Of a stretch of DNA of 64,000 nt, positions 62,537 through 64,000 are shown piece after piece. The notes below the pieces were generated by a model. It was not told where the DNA came from. It made no database searches and saw nothing but the letters and a program-made list of their open reading frames with translations. Numbering within the stretch: position 1 is the first letter of the stretch; each line of letters starts with the position of its first letter. Both the position numbers and the translations under genes were made by a program. Source of the stretch: Marinimicrococcus sp033875255 (lineage in GTDB: Bacteria; Pseudomonadota; Alphaproteobacteria; Geminicoccales; Geminicoccaceae); contig JAWZSN010000013.1 of NCBI GenBank assembly GCA_033875255.1, positions 1 to 64,000 on the forward strand, in the 5' to 3' direction.

Positions 62537-64000
62537 TCAGCTCTTGTCCAGACGGTAGAGCCAGACCTCCGATATCTTACGATCGCCGATGGCGAGAAAG
62601 CACCGCAATTCCACGGGCCCCCGGCCGGTCGGCTCGACGTCGAACATCACCCGCCAGCCGCCGGTCACCGGATTGTGGCGCGGCACGGTGGGCGAGAGCT
62701 GCGCGTTGCCGGCGGTGACGTCGGCCCGCACCTCGCCCTCCGGTAGCTCGGCCGAGGGCATGTCGAAATCGACCACCACCCGCCGGATCGGCGACGCCTC
62801 GCCGTCGGGACCGGAAGCCGCAGCGCCGATCCTGGTGGCGCGGACGCGGGCGAGGCCGGTGTCGATGGGCGGCGCGAAAGACCACAGGAGCCCGTAGGCG
62901 AGGCGCAGCTCCTGGCCCTCGGTGACCGGTTCCTCGGGTGTCCAGAACGCCACGATATTGTCGTTCTTCTCGTCGTGGGTCGGGATCTCGATGAGGCGCA
63001 CCGAGCCCTTGCCCCAGGTGCCCTTGGGCTCGACCCAGAGGTTCGGGCGCATCTCGTAGCGGTTGTCGATGTCCTCGTACTGCTCGTAGCGGCGGTCCCG
63101 CTGGAGCAGGCCGAAGCCGCGCGGATTCTCGTCGGAGAGCACCGTCAGGCGCAGCTCGCTCGGGTTGACCAGCGGCCGCCACAACACGTCGCCATTGCTG
63201 CGCCACATGGACAGCCCGCCGGAATTGTGGACCTGCGGCCGGTGGTCGTCGACGTCCAGCCGGTCGTTCTCCCCGAACGCGTACATGCTGGTGAGCGGGG
63301 CGATGCCGACCTGCTCGACGGCGCTGCGGAAGAACAGGTTGGCGTCGACGTCGATGCGCGTGTGCTCGCGGGTCGCCACGTCGAAGCGGTAGGCGCCGCA
63401 CACGCTGGGGCTGTCGAGCAGCGCGAAGACGGTGAGCGGATCGTGGGCCTGGCGCGGCCGCTGGATCCAGAACTCGCGGAACGCCGGGATCTCCTCGGGG
63501 CGCGGGTTGCCGGTGTTCAGTGCCAGGCCGCGCGCCGACGGCCCGTAGGTGGTGCCGCGGCCGATGGCGCGGAAATAGCTGGCGCCGAGAAAGACCAGGA
63601 GCTGGTCGAGGACCCCTGGAGCATTGAGCGGGTAGTGCACCCGAAAGCCCGCGAAGCCCAGGATCTCGGCAAGGTTCGCCGGCGGCTCGAGATCGCCGAG
63701 CTCGAACATTGCGGGCACGGGCTTCACCTCCCGCGCCATGCCCTCCTCGACGATGTTGATGCGCACCAGGCTGCGGTAGACCCCGCCGGGCGGGATGAAC
63801 TGGAGCCGGTAGGAATCCCAATCGCCCCACAGCGCCTGGTCGGGGCTGAAGCGGATGCTGCGCCACTGCTCGGCGCTCAGGTTGGAAAACCACTCGGCGG
63901 CGCGCGGCTGCTCCTCATAGGCCGTGGCGGCCTTCTGCCGGGCGCGCTCGACCAGCCGCTCGAAGGAGAAGGGCTGCCCGTCCTGCGCCTGCGCCTGCGC
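62537..64000 (-). CDS. opgG: Glucans biosynthesis protein G (5' end beyond window)
   Basis: Periplasmic partner of OpgH in glucan synthesis. 487 residues present; the frame remains open to the window edge, reading AQAQAQDGQPFSFERLVERA, so the signal peptide lies outside. Family motifs: FPDQAxWG-like FSPDQALWGDWDSYRLQF, ASYFRAIGRGTTYGPSARGL, SMYAFGENDRLDVDDHRPQV, VHNSGGLSMWRSNGD, NLWVEPKGTWGKGSVRLIEI. An internal ATG at 63766 is not the true start. Confidence 0.95.
   Translation of the reverse strand, partial: AQAQAQDGQPFSFERLVERARQKAATAYEEQPRAAEWFSNLSAEQWRSIRFSPDQALWGDWDSYRLQFIPPGGVYRSLVRINIVEEGMAREVKPVPAMFELGDLEPPANLAEILGFAGFRVHYPLNAPGVLDQLLVFLGASYFRAIGRGTTYGPSARGLALNTGNPRPEEIPAFREFWIQRPRQAHDPLTVFALLDSPSVCGAYRFDVATREHTRIDVDANLFFRSAVEQVGIAPLTSMYAFGENDRLDVDDHRPQVHNSGGLSMWRSNGDVLWRPLVNPSELRLTVLSDENPRGFGLLQRDRRYEQYEDIDNRYEMRPNLWVEPKGTWGKGSVRLIEIPTHDEKNDNIVAFWTPEEPVTEGQELRLAYGLLWSFAPPIDTGLARVRATRIGAAASGPDGEASPIRRVVVDFDMPSAELPEGEVRADVTAGNAQLSPTVPRHNPVTGGWRVMFDVEPTGRGPVELRCFLAIGDRKISEVWLYRLDKS

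Overview
The window is GC-rich chromosomal DNA (roughly 70% by eye) from an alphaproteobacterium, most likely of the Rhodospirillales or a neighbouring lineage. Evidence: a petABC cytochrome bc1 operon, a PetP/PetR-like MarR plus OmpR regulator pair, a usg gene, an F1-ATPase zeta-inhibitor (DUF1476) gene, an SdhAF4-like (DUF1674) gene, a TimA/Tim44-domain protein, a bolA/dnaJ/cobS/cobT neighbourhood and a eukaryote-like NADP isocitrate dehydrogenase. A run of 94 N at 19322-19415 shows that this is a draft scaffold.

Layout. 1-640: tail of an IS630-type transposase abutting about three degenerate 155-bp tandem repeats. 1-6 kb: icd, a secreted alpha/beta hydrolase, dnaQ-coaE-maf. 6-10.3 kb: EnvZ-like kinase, OmpR/PetR-like regulator and MarR/PetP-like regulator, divergent from ilvE and a LOG-family gene. 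10.3-17.9 kb: fxsA-phosphatase-secB on the minus strand; timA-mltA, lutABC-smr and a group III truncated haemoglobin on the plus strand. 18.0-19.9 kb: seven copies of a 262-bp tandem repeat. 20-28 kb: class III aminotransferase, a TAXI-type TRAP uptake system, repeat-rich non-coding DNA, a small lipoprotein and a UxaA-family dehydratase. 28-33 kb: cobT, cobS, a J-domain protein, an XRE regulator and bolA. 33-38.5 kb: ppa, hemF, trmL, petABC, usg. 38.6-42.5 kb: groESL behind a perfectly spaced CIRCE operator, eda, a quinone oxidoreductase. 42.5-49.8 kb: NRDE protein, DUF1476, SdhAF4-like, EamA transporter, recA, alaS, phaZ-like depolymerase. 49.8-58.2 kb: two Opp-type permeases, GNAT, a HisD homologue and a polyamine-type ABC transporter. 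58.3-64 kb: SDR, DUF442 phosphatase-like protein, a possible structured RNA, opgH and most of opgG.

How the genes work together. Many neighbours are translationally coupled through TGATG or GTGA overlaps (fxsA/phosphatase/secB, timA/mltA, lutB/lutC/smr, potB/potC, hisD/GNAT, oppB/oppC), so the operons are compact. The functional themes are respiration (bc1, ATPase inhibitor, SDH assembly, haem synthesis), envelope stress and osmoprotection (OpgGH, MltA, SecB, GroE), lactate oxidation (LutABC) and uptake of organic acids, peptides and polyamine-like solutes.

The least explained content is non-coding. One mosaic repeat family occurs as a 155-bp array beside an IS, as a 262-bp array, and as single copies in both orientations in the 25.5-28.3 kb intergenic regions. 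A second, shorter module with the core AGCCGCGCGCAGCGCC is inserted in every array unit and is also found alone.
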